A stretch of DNA of 64,000 bases from Phymatolithon calcareum (taxonomy: Eukaryota; Rhodophyta; Florideophyceae; Hapalidiales). Each line of letters opens with the position of its first letter. Position 1 is the first letter of the stretch. Under the pieces are notes generated by a model. The model was not told where the DNA came from, searched no databases, and saw only the letters and a program-made list of their open reading frames with translations. A program made the translations under genes and the position numbers. The DNA lies in the NCBI GenBank assembly GCA_977006965.1, contig OZ345362.1, positions 1,426,001 to 1,490,000 on the forward strand. Reading direction: 5' to 3'. Shown here piece after piece: positions 10,043 to 20,535 of the stretch.

Positions 10043-10673
10043 CCTGAGATGCGTGCACGCTCTATGTACAGAGAAGTGGATATAGTTAGCTTCTGCCGCT
10101 GAGAAAAATTTGCTTGCATAGATCGCCCTGTTGGCCCTGACAAAACCGTAAAGCAAAGAATTCTTCCGTTACACACTGCGCGCACATCACGAAACCTCAA
10201 CTCAGTTTAGTTTCATTGGCGGCATTTGCTCCCTGCTGACAAGTGCTAGTTCCGTCATTTTTATAGCAGCCCCGATGTCATGGTCAGTTGCGAAAATTGT
10301 TCATGCTTCACTGCTCCCTGCGCTGTTTTTCTGGCACAGATATGCCGGAATATTGATGTGCTTTTCACAGGAACTTTAGCTCACCTATCTTGTAGTCGTT
10401 GCAACGTATAGGACTCTCACTGTAGATTCATTGATTTTTGTACATATCGCGATTGTTCAGTTCATTGCATCGGGGGTACAGCTGCATATGCAATTCCACT
10501 CCAAGGACGCTCAAGGAACTTTCAATTGAGAGCAAGCCCAAAGATATCATGCGAAATCAACTGCGAAACACCATCGGTCGGTCACCGCGAGAGTACCGGC
10601 AGTGTCGTGGGGTTCTTCGATTCCAAAAATGCGGGCCGGAATTAAGTCCGTTCCTGTGGCATATGCAGTCGAA
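10043..10673. other. Gap before the pogo-like transposon, no gene seen
   Basis: Short frames only. It ends at the TA that flanks the left terminal inverted repeat of the transposon. No promoter or RNA gene recognised. Confidence 0.4.
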
Positions 10674-10675
10674 TA

Positions 10676-12982
10676 AAGGGGGGTTCCTGCAATTTTCGGA
10701 CAAATTGGACATTTTTAAATTAAAAAAATGGAAAAACAAATCAAACAATCGCGATTTTTATACCAATCGAAGCGTAGTCACCAGCTAATAATCATTTTTT
10801 GCTAATCGATTGCAGCAGATGCAATTCCTGGGAGGCATCGGAATTAGGACGGCAACCGTTCCGGCCCTCAGAACACTCAATTTTGCGCCTCAATTACTCG
10901 GACGCAAAGTATCAAAATTTTAATCCTTTTTTACACCTCAGCCAGCAGTTGGAAGAACAGAATCGGCATCCCGCAGAGACTTCCGAAGCCGCGCAATAGC
11001 TCGCTTTTCTTTCATGGACCGCACATTCACGCGGTACTGCGCGACGTCTATATTGCACAGTCTTGCTCGTGTAGCCCATTTCGCTCTCTCCGATCGTTCT
11101 ATCTGCTTTCTGTCTCTCTGTTCCCGTCGCGCAGCCGCAAGGTGTTTTCTGTTCGCTTCCAGCTGCTCACACAGCTGCTTCTGTTCATCGCGCGTCGCCT
11201 TGTCTCTTGCCGCAGTGAGGGCTTGTTCTGATGTGAGCACAGCACCATTTCTGGTGTCCACGTACTCCGATGCGGTAATAGTTACGGTCTTACCGATGAC
11301 GCCCTCACGCGCAAGCACGCGCTTCTCTTCAATTAATTTTTCTAGCTTGGCCACAGACAGGACGCAAGCGACATTATCCAGAGAGCGTGGACGCTGCACA
11401 CCGAGTAGTTTTGTAGCATCCAGGGGCCAGAGCCCCGACCGGCGAAACGAGGCTAGAATGTTCTTTGTTGTGAATGTGTGCAGGTAGGATTGTCGGAGGA
11501 GACTGCAAAAGTCAAATGTATCCAGTACGTCCAACTCACCCACGCGGCAGAGGTCTTGAAGGCTTTCATTAAGCGCCTTTTTAAAGGCGCCAAAGAGCAC
11601 GACACCGCATGGTTGGGTTTTGTCGCTAGTGTGCGTAGGAAGGGCATACGAAATCACGTTGTTGGGGTGCAGCAGCTCCAGAACGCGGAGGGACATGTGC
11701 GACCTGTAACCGTCAGAGGGCAGCAGGACTTTTCGGCCATCGGCAGTGAGATAGCGCACGGAATCGATGAAGTGCTCTGCCCATTTGTAGAAGTTGTCGC
11801 TGTCAACTCCGCCGCCCCTCTCGCGAACGGCAACGATGCTGTCCCTCGGCAGCAGCGAGGCGTACGTCTCAAAAAAAACGCTGCCGTTGCGAAGCACCTG
11901 CCTGTACCGCAACGTCGTACCCTTAAAAACAAAGAGGGGAGGGCCGCACTCAACAGCAGCGCTTACAGCAGGCATCATGGTGACCCTGTACGCGCGCTTG
12001 AAATCAGCAAGTTTCACGTCCGCGATGCCGTCGCGCCGCAGAAAGCGCCGCATGGTCGAGTTGCCGCTGACATCACGACCCGCTGTGCCACCTGTCTCGT
12101 CCAGGTTCCACAGCCGGGCCGCGTCAATGTCATTATCCTTGATAACCTTACCCACTATAGCGAAGTGGGTGGTCAGGGCCTCTGCGTTGACAGCAGCGTA
12201 GCGTTTAGCCTCTTGGTGCGTCGGTCGCGCGTAGTGCAAGCGCTGTTGATGGCGCTTGTAAAACTCGCGGATGAAGCGTTTGCCCGAGATTCTGTTCTTG
12301 AACGGCAGCTTGTTGTGGCGCTCCAGCGGTAGCCTGTCGATGATGATGCCGAACGCCGCGACGGCGTGCTTTTTCGAAAGGGGCGTGCCGGCGTCAGAGT
12401 ACCGAGAGAGCAGCTGGACCACCAGCTCTTCCTCCTCCTCCCGCAGTGCAGGTCGGCGGCCGGCGCGGCCGGGGTTTTGTCCATCTGCCGCTCGTGCGGC
12501 GCGGGCGACAGCGTCGCAAATTGTTGACCTCTGCAAATGGAACCGGGCGGCGGCAGCCCTGTACGTCATCACTTTCTGCTGCACCGCAGCAACAGCATCG
12601 GCTCTTCGCTTTCCGCCTTTTTTTCTGTGCCAGGGCGCACCATGATGGCCTGCGGGAGATTGCACTGTTCCTGTAGCCCATCGAAGAAGAGAAACGGACC
12701 TGCGCAGCATCGACATGGTGCTTTTTGTGCAGTGTGGCGGTTAATGTTTCGATTTGGGCGGCAAAAATTTGGCGCACTATGCTTTAGTACCCGGGAAATG
12801 CAATGGACAGATTATAAATTAAATTTCATCATAAGTTTCAAGCCTGGCGCGAAGCCAAAATGGAGCATTTCGGCGAGTACACACCAAAATGGGCCAATAT
12901 GGTGAAATTTGATTACTTCTATGGACATGTCATATGTCTGGAAAATTAGGGCGCTGTCCGAAAATTGCAGGATCCCCCTTTT
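10676..12982 (-). mobile_element. Complete pogo-like (Tc1/mariner superfamily) DNA transposon
   Basis: A 2.3 kb element with one long minus-strand transposase ORF and matching termini. The left end (from about 10676, core CCTGCAATTTTCGGACA) is the inverse of the right end (to about 12982, core TGTCCGAAAATTGCAGG), each ending in a run of G (or C). A TA dinucleotide lies just outside both ends (10674-10675 and 12983-12984), as expected for target-site duplication by this superfamily. The exact outer base is uncertain by 1-2 nt because the two G-runs differ in length. Confidence 0.85.
10938..12716 (-). CDS. pogo-like DDE transposase
   Basis: 592 residues, uninterrupted. Residues about 45-78 (KVMTYRAAAARFHLQRSTI) are a Psq-type helix-turn-helix, followed by a second DNA-binding segment with GKRFIREFYKRH (145-156), as in CENP-B/pogo-type transposases. 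The catalytic core shows Asp206 in LWNLDETG and Asp335 in LLPSDGYRSHMS. The block normally ending in QPLDVGVFGPLK reads QPCGVVLFGAFK, so the usual third acidic residue appears replaced by Gly; Asp365 in HTSDKTQP might or might not substitute. A basic coiled C-terminus follows. The start could be a later Met (about residue 50). An intact frame with an altered active site suggests very recent inactivation, or a domesticated or variant enzyme. Confidence 0.85.
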   Translation of the reverse strand: MSMLRRSVSLLRWATGTVQSPAGHHGAPWHRKKGGKRRADAVAAVQQKVMTYRAAAARFHLQRSTICDAVARAARAADGQNPGRAGRRPALREEEEELVVQLLSRYSDAGTPLSKKHAVAAFGIIIDRLPLERHNKLPFKNRISGKRFIREFYKRHQQRLHYARPTHQEAKRYAAVNAEALTTHFAIVGKVIKDNDIDAARLWNLDETGGTAGRDVSGNSTMRRFLRRDGIADVKLADFKRAYRVTMMPAVSAAVECGPPLFVFKGTTLRYRQVLRNGSVFFETYASLLPRDSIVAVRERGGGVDSDNFYKWAEHFIDSVRYLTADGRKVLLPSDGYRSHMSLRVLELLHPNNVISYALPTHTSDKTQPCGVVLFGAFKKALNESLQDLCRVGELDVLDTFDFCSLLRQSYLHTFTTKNILASFRRSGLWPLDATKLLGVQRPRSLDNVACVLSVAKLEKLIEEKRVLAREGVIGKTVTITASEYVDTRNGAVLTSEQALTAARDKATRDEQKQLCEQLEANRKHLAAARREQRDRKQIERSERAKWATRARLCNIDVAQYRVNVRSMKEKRAIARLRKSLRDADSVLPTAG

Positions 12983-12984
12983 TA

Positions 12985-13592
12985 TATTGCCATCCGCAGT
13001 GACTAACTACAGAAAAACCGTCTTTCTCCAAAACCGAAAAAAGCACGTTTTTCTAACGGGAGTACAGTAAAGTACTCAGTTACTGAGTACAGACTTTACA
13101 GTGCTGAGTCTCAGTGCTGTGCGAAGATTTCGCTGTAATGAAGAGCTGAGAAGTACGCAATCATAGCTCATCGCACTACGTATCGTGTTCCGAGACCGCG
13201 TCGTCAGCAGATCAATGCCACACGTCCGTGATACTGTAACGCTCGTCGAAACTGTAGGGCCACTTCAGAGGCAAGTCTCAGGGGCTCTCACTCTTGGCAG
13301 CTAAGAAGAGGGGAGTACTCGTTGTGCGCCTGTACGAGGCGAAACTCGTCGACCACGCGGTGTTGGTCGACGCCAAAACTGGCGTCATCATTGCGTCAAA
13401 GGAAGAAACAGCCTTGGTCCTGGCTGTCGAGCGGTACCGTGGAGCTTGCGCGGTGAATCTAAGAGTGACAAACGTGTGAGAAATTAAGGGCAGCGATTAG
13501 TAGACCAACGCAAAAAGAGGTGATGTCACGTAAATACAACACTACTTGTGGGGTCATTCGCGAATGATCCACTGATCCCGCTGAATGAAAAG
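12985..13592. other. Gap, one short open frame only
   Basis: Holds a 61-codon plus frame at 13294-13479 without a recognisable domain. The rest shows nothing. It separates the pogo element from a Copia relic. Confidence 0.35.
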
Positions 13593-14560
13593 TCACTCAG
13601 ATGAGACAACCTTCTGGAGTGCAGCTTGGAACATATCTTTCATTAAATCGCCCGCAAGATTCTGTGAGCTTTGCATGAACCATATATCCGATATGATAAT
13701 TCTGTGAAAACCTTCTCGCGCAGTCGCAATTTCAACCATTGTTCGCTTTTCAAATATTCTCAAGCCCTTGGAAATGGCGTCAAAGAGACTATTAGAGTCT
13801 GTTAGAAGTTTGACAGAGATTTGGCGGCCACATAGATCACCAAGATCAGCATCCAAAGCGCTGTAGACGTCATTGAATGCAATAACCTCGTCAGCCATGG
13901 CAAAACGTATCACCCGCTTCGAATTATAGGACTTGAAATAAATAAAGACAGAGCTCCCATTTTTATCGTCGAGGAATCAAATTTGACAGAGTTACGTAGA
14001 GAGATCGTGGTTATTCTCAAATGAAGCGTCTGCAAAAACCAAATTCTAGTAGCGAACATGGGACATGCTTCGGTATCTTCAGCGGGATATGGTGGTCGAG
14101 GGTGAACTTTGCGGGCCAGTTAAATCGGCTAACGAGAGAATTTTTCTCATTAAGAAAGCAGGGTTCGGTTTTTTGAGGTAAATGAGAGATCTCGAAAAAG
14201 CAGTTTGGGCGAATATTAGCCAGTCACTCTAGGCATATACGCGTAGAGCGGAAATCATTGAACGACGCGTCGAGTTAGGGTTTCTAGCTTTTGCAAGTCG
14301 TAGTTTTAGTGATGGATGAGCAAGCTGTTTCAATGGTTCTGTGGAGAGAATCCGCTGAATGTACAAGGGATCTTTTCACCTTCGGCCATGTCGAATTAAT
14401 CATTCGTACGATTAGCAATATGCTGAATGTGTGGGGACTCGGTGACTAGAAGGTCGTCTACATGGCCCGCGAAGATCGGGCAAGAAAATGACGAGAGTAT
14501 AAGCGACGATATCTTGGCCGGGGTTGCACCCACGCAGCACCAGTAGCAGTGCACGACGGG
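13593..14560 (-). pseudogene. Degenerate Ty1/Copia pol fragment (RT end and RNase H)
   Basis: Minus-strand relic with stops and frameshifts. From about 14485 a frame reads IFAGHVDDLLVT, a variant of the Copia reverse-transcriptase YVDD box. At about 14060-13920, FADASFENNHDLS and a following segment match the start of Copia RNase H. The open piece 13913-13593 contains SKRVIRFAMADE..AFNDVYSALD, LTDSNSLFDAISKG and EKRTMVEIATARE, typical of the RNase H end. No LTRs found around it. Confidence 0.7.
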
Positions 14561-15533
14561 CAGATAGCAGAGCGCCTATTTCGCTGCCGTTTTTGAGCAC
14601 TGAAACCGTCCGTAAAGAGCATGGAACCGTGGCCTCCGTTTAGAGCGGGTAGTGCTGCTTTTTATATTTCGCAGATGGAAGAGCTCCCTTCGATGAAAAG
14701 TACAGTTTGAAATAGCGGTACTCCCGTCAACTCAGAAAGCACGTAAAGTCTTTACCGGTGCAGCGGCTGGAACGGTGACGGCGAACAGACAGCGTGCTCA
14801 ACATGTCTGGAGCGTGAACCTTCAGCGCTACCAACTGATCATCGGGGAAAGAGCATTCTCCAGCATTGTTGGGGTGAGATGGGCCATAATCACGATTGAT
14901 AATGGCATAAAGGAAGTGTGAAAAAGCTGTGAGATCTGAGGATTGCCAGTCTTGAAAGTACAAAGATGTCCTCCGAATCCGGATTGACATCAAAAGGCAA
15001 ATAGTGCCTCGATCGATACGCTGTAGGTACAGTCGGAACGCTGAGTGTACGGCACGGATAATAGGGGATGATAATCAGGCGGATAACTCGGCAGCAGAAA
15101 ATTAGCACATAATTTTCTATGGCAATGGCACTGTAAAACCTTAATTTTTAAAGTATTCAAGGTTCCATTACAGTTTTGACCTTTGCGAGATATCTTGCGC
15201 GCCTGTACAAATATGGTGACAAAGTCACGTCGTGCTCGGTAAAACTGTTTCTCTAAAAATGCGGAACGAAAGACGTTTCAAAGATTTTTGTAGTGCAATG
15301 TTTCGCAAAAGTCGACTTTTTCCCGCTTTTTACGAACTACCGGTAGGAAGACTTGCCGCTAACCATGAATTTTCGAATATATAGGTTACTATAACTCCTC
15401 AATAAACCCTCTAATAACCGAAATCATTCCATAGTTACTCGGTTGTAAAAGTTCTTCATTTTTTGGAAAACCGGAAATTCGTCACCTTGCACACCATTGA
15501 AGGCAAGATGACAGTCGGCTTACAACTCTGTTG
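14561..15533. other. Gap, no gene recognised
   Basis: Short minus-strand frames that might be further decayed Copia sequence, but no motif supports this. Confidence 0.3.
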
Positions 15534-15535
15534 TA

Positions 15536-16276
15536 CAGTCGAACCTGTATAGCTGCAACCTGTATAGCTGCAAAACCTGCATTCGTGCAATCGAATCGCC
15601 TAGACCGATTTGGTATATGCCGAAAAGTAACTAAATTTAAACCTACCTTGCAAACTGCATTAGTGCAACTGAAGGGAATGCCACCCTTAATTTTAAATAA
15701 AATTTTGATAGCACGGATTGCAACAGAGACTGGCTCTCGTCATAAATCGTGCAGGGCTGCTTGCCAAGTAAGTTCCATGTGCTACATAGAATAGCGTTAT
15801 TTGATGATGCTCATCCCTGCAGGAAACACCACTGCGCATACTTCGTCAGCCCAAATGAGGAGGATGACTGCATCGCAGATGTGGAAGAGGCGGCACTTGT
15901 CGGCGATATCCTGCATGAAATGAATCCTGTTGAGACCAGCGAAGCCGCTGAGAGTGTTGAAAAGGAGAACAAGCCGAAATTGTCGCTTGCTGAGCAGTTG
16001 CGTCATCTGAGTTTGGCAGTAGAGATCATGGACGAGAGAGGAGAGTGTTCGTGGTCTGTGCGGCGCGCCATCCACGCATCGCAACTTAAGATTCGCTCCG
16101 ACCACAAGAAAGGGCTCCAGCAGAGAAAGGTCACTGATTGGTTCAACTGAGCCTCGTGGACGATTGGGTAGAATGTTTCTGTAGCCCCTTATGATAAAGC
16201 CTCCAAGACTGCAAAACCTCTATTACTGCATACCAACCTGCTTTACCGCCGTGTTGCAGCTATACAGGTTCGACTG
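15536..16276. mobile_element. Internally deleted pogo/Tigger-type element (741 bp)
   Basis: Perfect terminal inverted repeats of about 23 bp: the left end begins CAGTCGAACCTG and the right end finishes CAGGTTCGACTG. They are flanked by TA at 15534-15535 and 16277-16278, the target-site duplication of Tc1/mariner-pogo elements. An internal repeat of the subterminal motif CCTGTATAGCTGCAA lies next to the left end. Inside is only the C-terminal part of a transposase, so the element is non-autonomous. Its termini differ from those of the 10.7 kb element. Confidence 0.9.
15749..16150 (+). pseudogene. C-terminal remnant of a Tigger-like transposase
   Basis: Open frame of 133 codons within the 741-bp element. 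The acidic, helical region ADVEEAALVGDILHEM and the terminal GLQQRKVTDWF resemble the C-terminal ends of Tigger/pogo transposases, which often finish in a QTTI..FF-type motif. No HTH or DDE domain remains. Evidence is position inside the TIRs plus the terminal motif. Confidence 0.5.
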
Positions 16277-16288
16277 TACTTCGAACAA

Positions 16289-16497
16289 GTGTGGCGTCCA
16301 ACGCCACTATCACGCTTCCTCATACCTTATAAACCTAGCTCCCTTCAAAGAGTCATTACGGCTTGCATTTACAGCAAAGCCTTACAGATAGCCTTTCTGT
16401 CATTACAGTACCGTAGGTTTCGATACGTACTCACGATACGAAGGATCACCAAGGGCAAATCCTAAGACCGTTGCTTACAGATGATTACACTGTAAGC
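16289..16497 (-). repeat. Dispersed repeat, inverted copy of 40309-40520
   Basis: Shares long identical blocks with the complement of 40309-40520, including GTACCGTAGGTTTCGAT and GTGGCGTCCAACG, with small indels. Rich in TTACAG/CTGTAA words. Type of parent element unknown. Confidence 0.75.
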
Positions 16498-17419
16498 CTT
16501 GAAGTGCGGATCGATTTTAAAGCTTGGTCGGTTGCGTTATTAACATGGCCAGAATCTACGCCAATGCCACGGAAAGGCTCGCTGAAATAGAAGTGGCTTT
16601 GTGCGGAATGCAGGAAAATCCCTTTCAAGTACTCAGTCAGGTGAAATGTTTCTTATAATCCTTTCACATCTCACTTCTGCGCTTAGAGACGCCTGGAAAA
16701 GAAGTGTTGGGCGTGCAGCATGCGCTTGTTCTCCTCCAGGATCAGATTCGGTTTCAAATTCAGAAGTTGCTTCGACCATGGTGGATATAGTTTGAAGCCC
16801 ATCCATTGTGATGTGGTTCACAAGCCAGGGTACAGGGACCGTCGGGTCCTCCTTTTTTGATATACTACTGACTTTCCTTGGAAACCCATGGAGCTTTGGC
16901 GCACACACTGACAAACGTCTCGAACAGCCTCTTCTGCTTCAAAGTATTTCGTCGTTTGCGGTTTCTCCTCTGGTCCCGCTGAGCAACACGCAGGTCTTTT
17001 GAATTTACACGAGCTCACTTAGATACGCGTACCTTGCTGTGGAAGTCGAAGACAGGCGTCCATTACTCCGGAGAGTCGGCATCACGCAGAGCATGGCTCC
17101 AAAGAATCTTCCTTTCCATTGCGCGTATGCAGAAATTGTCGTACAGAGGAACGGCGAGCGCACGTGGAAAAGTACGTACTGAAGAGAACTCCTCACGTGT
17201 GAGCGTGGGCGAAGGTGTTACCGTATTGAATCGGCGGGCTTTCGCGTGGGCCATACGTATCTTGAACAGTGCGTCGAAAATTATCCTCGCGATGAATCTT
17301 TACGAAATCGCAGCGATGTGGCGCCTGGACGCATTTTTAAGATCACCAGTTGGTGGAGTCGATCGTTCCCGCCGGTATAATGCCCGATATCTGTGGAAGT
17401 GGAACGCACAGGCTGAAAA

Positions 17420-17560
17420 ACTGGTTGTGGTCGGGTTGACCCGTGTCGGAAAACCCAGGGCGAGACGAAGTTGCGACTTTTATAGAGTTTAACATTGGAT
17501 CGACTAATATTTCGAGAGACCATATGATCACTCGGCAGTATGATAATTAGATCAGTGGAA
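17420..17560 (+). repeat. Dispersed repeat related to 40139-40260
   Basis: Both copies begin TGTGGTCGGGTTG and share GCGACTTTTATAGAG, ATTGGATC and GGCAGTATGA in order. A TG start and an internal TATA-like motif suggest a decayed LTR, but the opposite end was not identified. Confidence 0.5.
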
Positions 17561-19598
17561 GTTTCGGAAATCTTTCCGCGCAGGCTTGTCTGAATATCGT
17601 ACAAGTGTACACGGGTATCAAAACTCTACCGAACAGGTATCATACTTTAAGATCTAGGATAATCTATTAATGGTTTAGAATGCAAAGGGAAAATGGAAGC
17701 AGTTATTAAGGGCTAACAAGGGCGTATTCTTGGAGAGGTTCTAAAATGCACTCATGGAGAAAAATTGAGTAAATTTTGCGGTATGACACATGTAAAGGGT
17801 TCTGATAGTGCCATTTGAACGCCAAAGGAACGTGTGCAGCATAGATGTTCAATCTTGGGCGTAGACAACGCTTGGAAGAGTCGTACAGCGCTTGATAGTG
17901 CACGATACAAGCATATATGGAGCGTAGTTCCCGCAGATGTACTGAGCGGACAGAATCGCCTCACTTCGGACAGCTTCTTGAGAGCCCTTCCGTGAGGAGA
18001 GCCATATATAGTGAGGGAGGGTTTGTGCCCAACAATGCTGCTGCTATCCGCGGTTTGTTCTAACCTGTTCCCGAGCGTTCGGTTGTTTGTGGACACGGCC
18101 GCGAAGATTCGTGAATTAGACATAGTGACCAGATGGCTGGTTTACGGTACAGTTGGTATTGAGATGATTAGCTCCGTTGTAATGGTTAATTACTCTGTCC
18201 TCCCTGATGTTCAGAAGGGCAGTTGGAGATTGTGGGTCGCCCAGTTTTACGAGAGTGGGGTCTTTCTAGCGGCGCCAATCGTTGATGGAGGCGCGGTCCA
18301 GCGGTAGGACCGGAATTAGAGCTGGATGGGCTGCTTTTCATCACTGTTTGTCGTACTGTCATCGTTTTCGGTGCTGATGACTAATCTTTCGGTGTTCGAT
18401 CTTCCCCCATCCCAAGCTCAAGTTCTAGGCGGGGAGACCAATGGGTGCGAACCTGAAATGCACACAGATGAGCGACGTGTGGCAGAGCGAGCACGATACG
18501 TCCATTAAGTCCAGCGGCAAACAGTGACGCATGCGGACATGAACGAAAAGAAACACACGAGAACAGGAACATCAGGTGAGATTAAGCGGTACAACGATTC
18601 TAGCGCCAAGGGAAGCAGACTAATAGATCTATCTAGTGAACCGCTATAGATGCGGGCTCGAAGTCTTCTGGCCGAGGATGCACTTTTCTGTAGTGGGCCG
18701 TCGAGCGTGGCATAAGGGCTGTGGACGACTTCGGAGATCTACGAAAAGGATCTAATTATCCTATGGTAGAGATAATTGTAAATACTGTAGGTAACCCATA
18801 CCTGGCCGACGTTGTAAGGCCCAGCGGGGCGATTGACAATACTAAAGTCAGCATGTCTCGTTCGTTTCTCCTAGTGTTCGTAAATGAAGATAAATGTTGT
18901 TTAGCGCTTTTGATTTTATGAGATGCAACATATGAAGAGCACCACTTAGGAACAGAGACATACGATTGGCGTTCGTTTCTTCTATTGTCGATGGGACAAA
19001 AACGAAAACCTTGCTACAATCAACGCTTTGGCAGAATTCGTGCGAGACGTTGCTGATGGAATGATTTACGGACAAAAAGTTCCTGCGGCTGCCCGACAAT
19101 GACGCAGTGTCACTGAGAAAAACTTGGGGTTAACATTCTTACAATTTCGTAGATAGTGTTGCATATTTAAAGATACGTAATTATCCCCATTCTGACGCGC
19201 CTGGGTTGTTTACTCGAGCCAAATAACGAAGGGTTAATGTTTCGTGTGTCCGAAGCTAAACATGGCTTCCGTCCCATGGTGAAATATTTCGTCTTCCTTA
19301 GTCAATTGGAGAAATTATTATCCAGTTTGCTCAGTGAATACCACTGACGGCGATAGAATCTCGAAACTGGTGGAGCTGTTGCGCACTACTACTGTTTCAG
19401 ATCATGCTCCCCTAGTCTCACCTAAAAAAATGCAGAAATGACGATTGAAAGTTGCAGCATATAACGGGTCACTGAGCACCTGCTTCAGAGCGGAATGCAA
19501 GGCCTGTCACGTACAACAGGGAAGTCCAAGGCTGGAAAAGGTTTGCTTTAGTGAAATGAAACGAGGAAGGTTGGTAGTTCTGAGTCTTGTAGCTTCTC

Positions 19599-19931
19599 TC
19601 GGACCACCGTGTCATCATCACTGAAGGAAAGAAGAGCGTCTTGCTCTTCACCAGTAATGCCAAGGAACGCAACAACTGGCTCAAAGCCCTGCGCAGACGT
19701 GTGGCTCCGCTCTCCGTGCTTCGCAATCATATCATGGCAGAGATTCGTTCGGATAAGCTAATTCCCGGATTCAATATTTCCGTCCCTGACCTTGATCGTG
19801 GCATCGTTCGTTTTGATAACCCTGAGACTGAACGGGTGAAATCAACGGCGCTATGGGTAGAGCGATTGTCGACTTTGTTTGATACTAGCAAAAAACGATC
19901 GACTGTTCCTCAGGGCTCATGCACGCACTAG
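19599..19931 (+). pseudogene. PH-domain-like fragment upstream of the NLR-like gene
   Basis: The frame reads HRVIITEGKKSVLLFTSN then KERNNWLKALRRRV, the pattern of the last strands and C-terminal helix (conserved Trp) of a pleckstrin-homology domain. The frame runs on for 75 residues and stops at 19931, overlapping the next ORF in another frame. It may be the N-terminal part of the same gene, separated by an intron or frameshift. Earlier strands could not be found in one frame, so this is a fragment or one exon. Confidence 0.35.
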
Positions 19932-20535
19932 ATGGTGCGCTAAAGACTTGAAAGATTTGGCTCAGCCGTTTTGCGCCATAGGCGTGGTCGGAATTATATT
20001 GGCGATTATTTCGTTGACGGCAAGCACTGTGTTTCTGATAGCTAAGGAGTTTGAAGGCCAGCGTACGCTGGTGACTGCGCGGACGAAATTAAGTGATGCT
20101 TCTCGAGAGCTATTGGAATGTTTTATTGAAATTTTGAGGTTTGGGTTTGAAAACGAGAAGTTGGTTGATGACGAGTTGAACGTCATAAGCCGGTCCTGGG
20201 GCGTTGCTGCAGATGTGGAGCAGTATCTTTTACGATGCTGGATCAAGCGCGTATGGAAAGCTGACCATATCAAGGAGCTTGAAGCGAAAGTTGAAGCTGT
20301 GACGGACCGATCGTTGGGAGTTCGTACTTTGAAAGATGTAGCCGAAGCTAAGAAGGATGTTAGCGAAGTGAAGGAGGACGTTGCTGAGGTAAAGAAGGAT
20401 GGTGGCGAAGTTAAAGAGGGCGTTACCGAATTGAAGGACGATGCGAAGGAGGCCAGGGCTATGGTGGACGATGTACAAAAAAATATTGCGAAGGTGATTC
20501 ATTTAAGCCATATTGCTCTGATTCCGCCAAACTAG
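19879..20535 (+). CDS. Membrane plus coiled-coil ORF preceding the NB-ARC region
   Basis: About 218 codons. Residues about 33-55 form one hydrophobic helix (GVVGIILAIISLTASTVFLI). Residues about 150-205 are a regular coiled coil with 7-residue units (DVAEAKK, DVSEVKE, DVAEVKK, DGGEVKE, GVTELKD). The stop at 20533-20535 touches the start of the NB-ARC frame, which is open upstream through this point in another phase. This suggests one original protein (membrane/coiled coil then NB-ARC) split by a frameshift or small intron. The first Met is uncertain because the frame overlaps the PH-like fragment. The layout resembles a coiled-coil NLR, which is inference. Confidence 0.5.
   Translation: MILAKNDRLFLRAHARTRWCAKDLKDLAQPFCAIGVVGIILAIISLTASTVFLIAKEFEGQRTLVTARTKLSDASRELLECFIEILRFGFENEKLVDDELNVISRSWGVAADVEQYLLRCWIKRVWKADHIKELEAKVEAVTDRSLGVRTLKDVAEAKKDVSEVKEDVAEVKKDGGEVKEGVTELKDDAKEARAMVDDVQKNIAKVIHLSHIALIPPN

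Larger units (their letters stand above)
16279..19598. other. Gene-poor stretch with dispersed repeats
   Basis: About 3.3 kb with short frames of unlike composition in all frames and no recognisable protein. Two pieces recur elsewhere in the window (16289-16497 and 17420-17560, listed separately), so I read this as old transposon-derived DNA. Confidence 0.4.

Noticed and set aside
11478-12332. Plus-strand 284-codon frame
   Set aside because: It is the mirror of the pogo transposase on the opposite strand, whose motifs are clear.
13294-13479. 61-codon plus frame with smooth, protein-like composition
   Set aside because: No homologue recognised, no neighbour support, and it sits between two transposon relics.
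18011-18307. 98-codon plus frame with hydrophobic stretches
   Set aside because: No signal or domain recognised and composition like the surrounding repeat-derived DNA.
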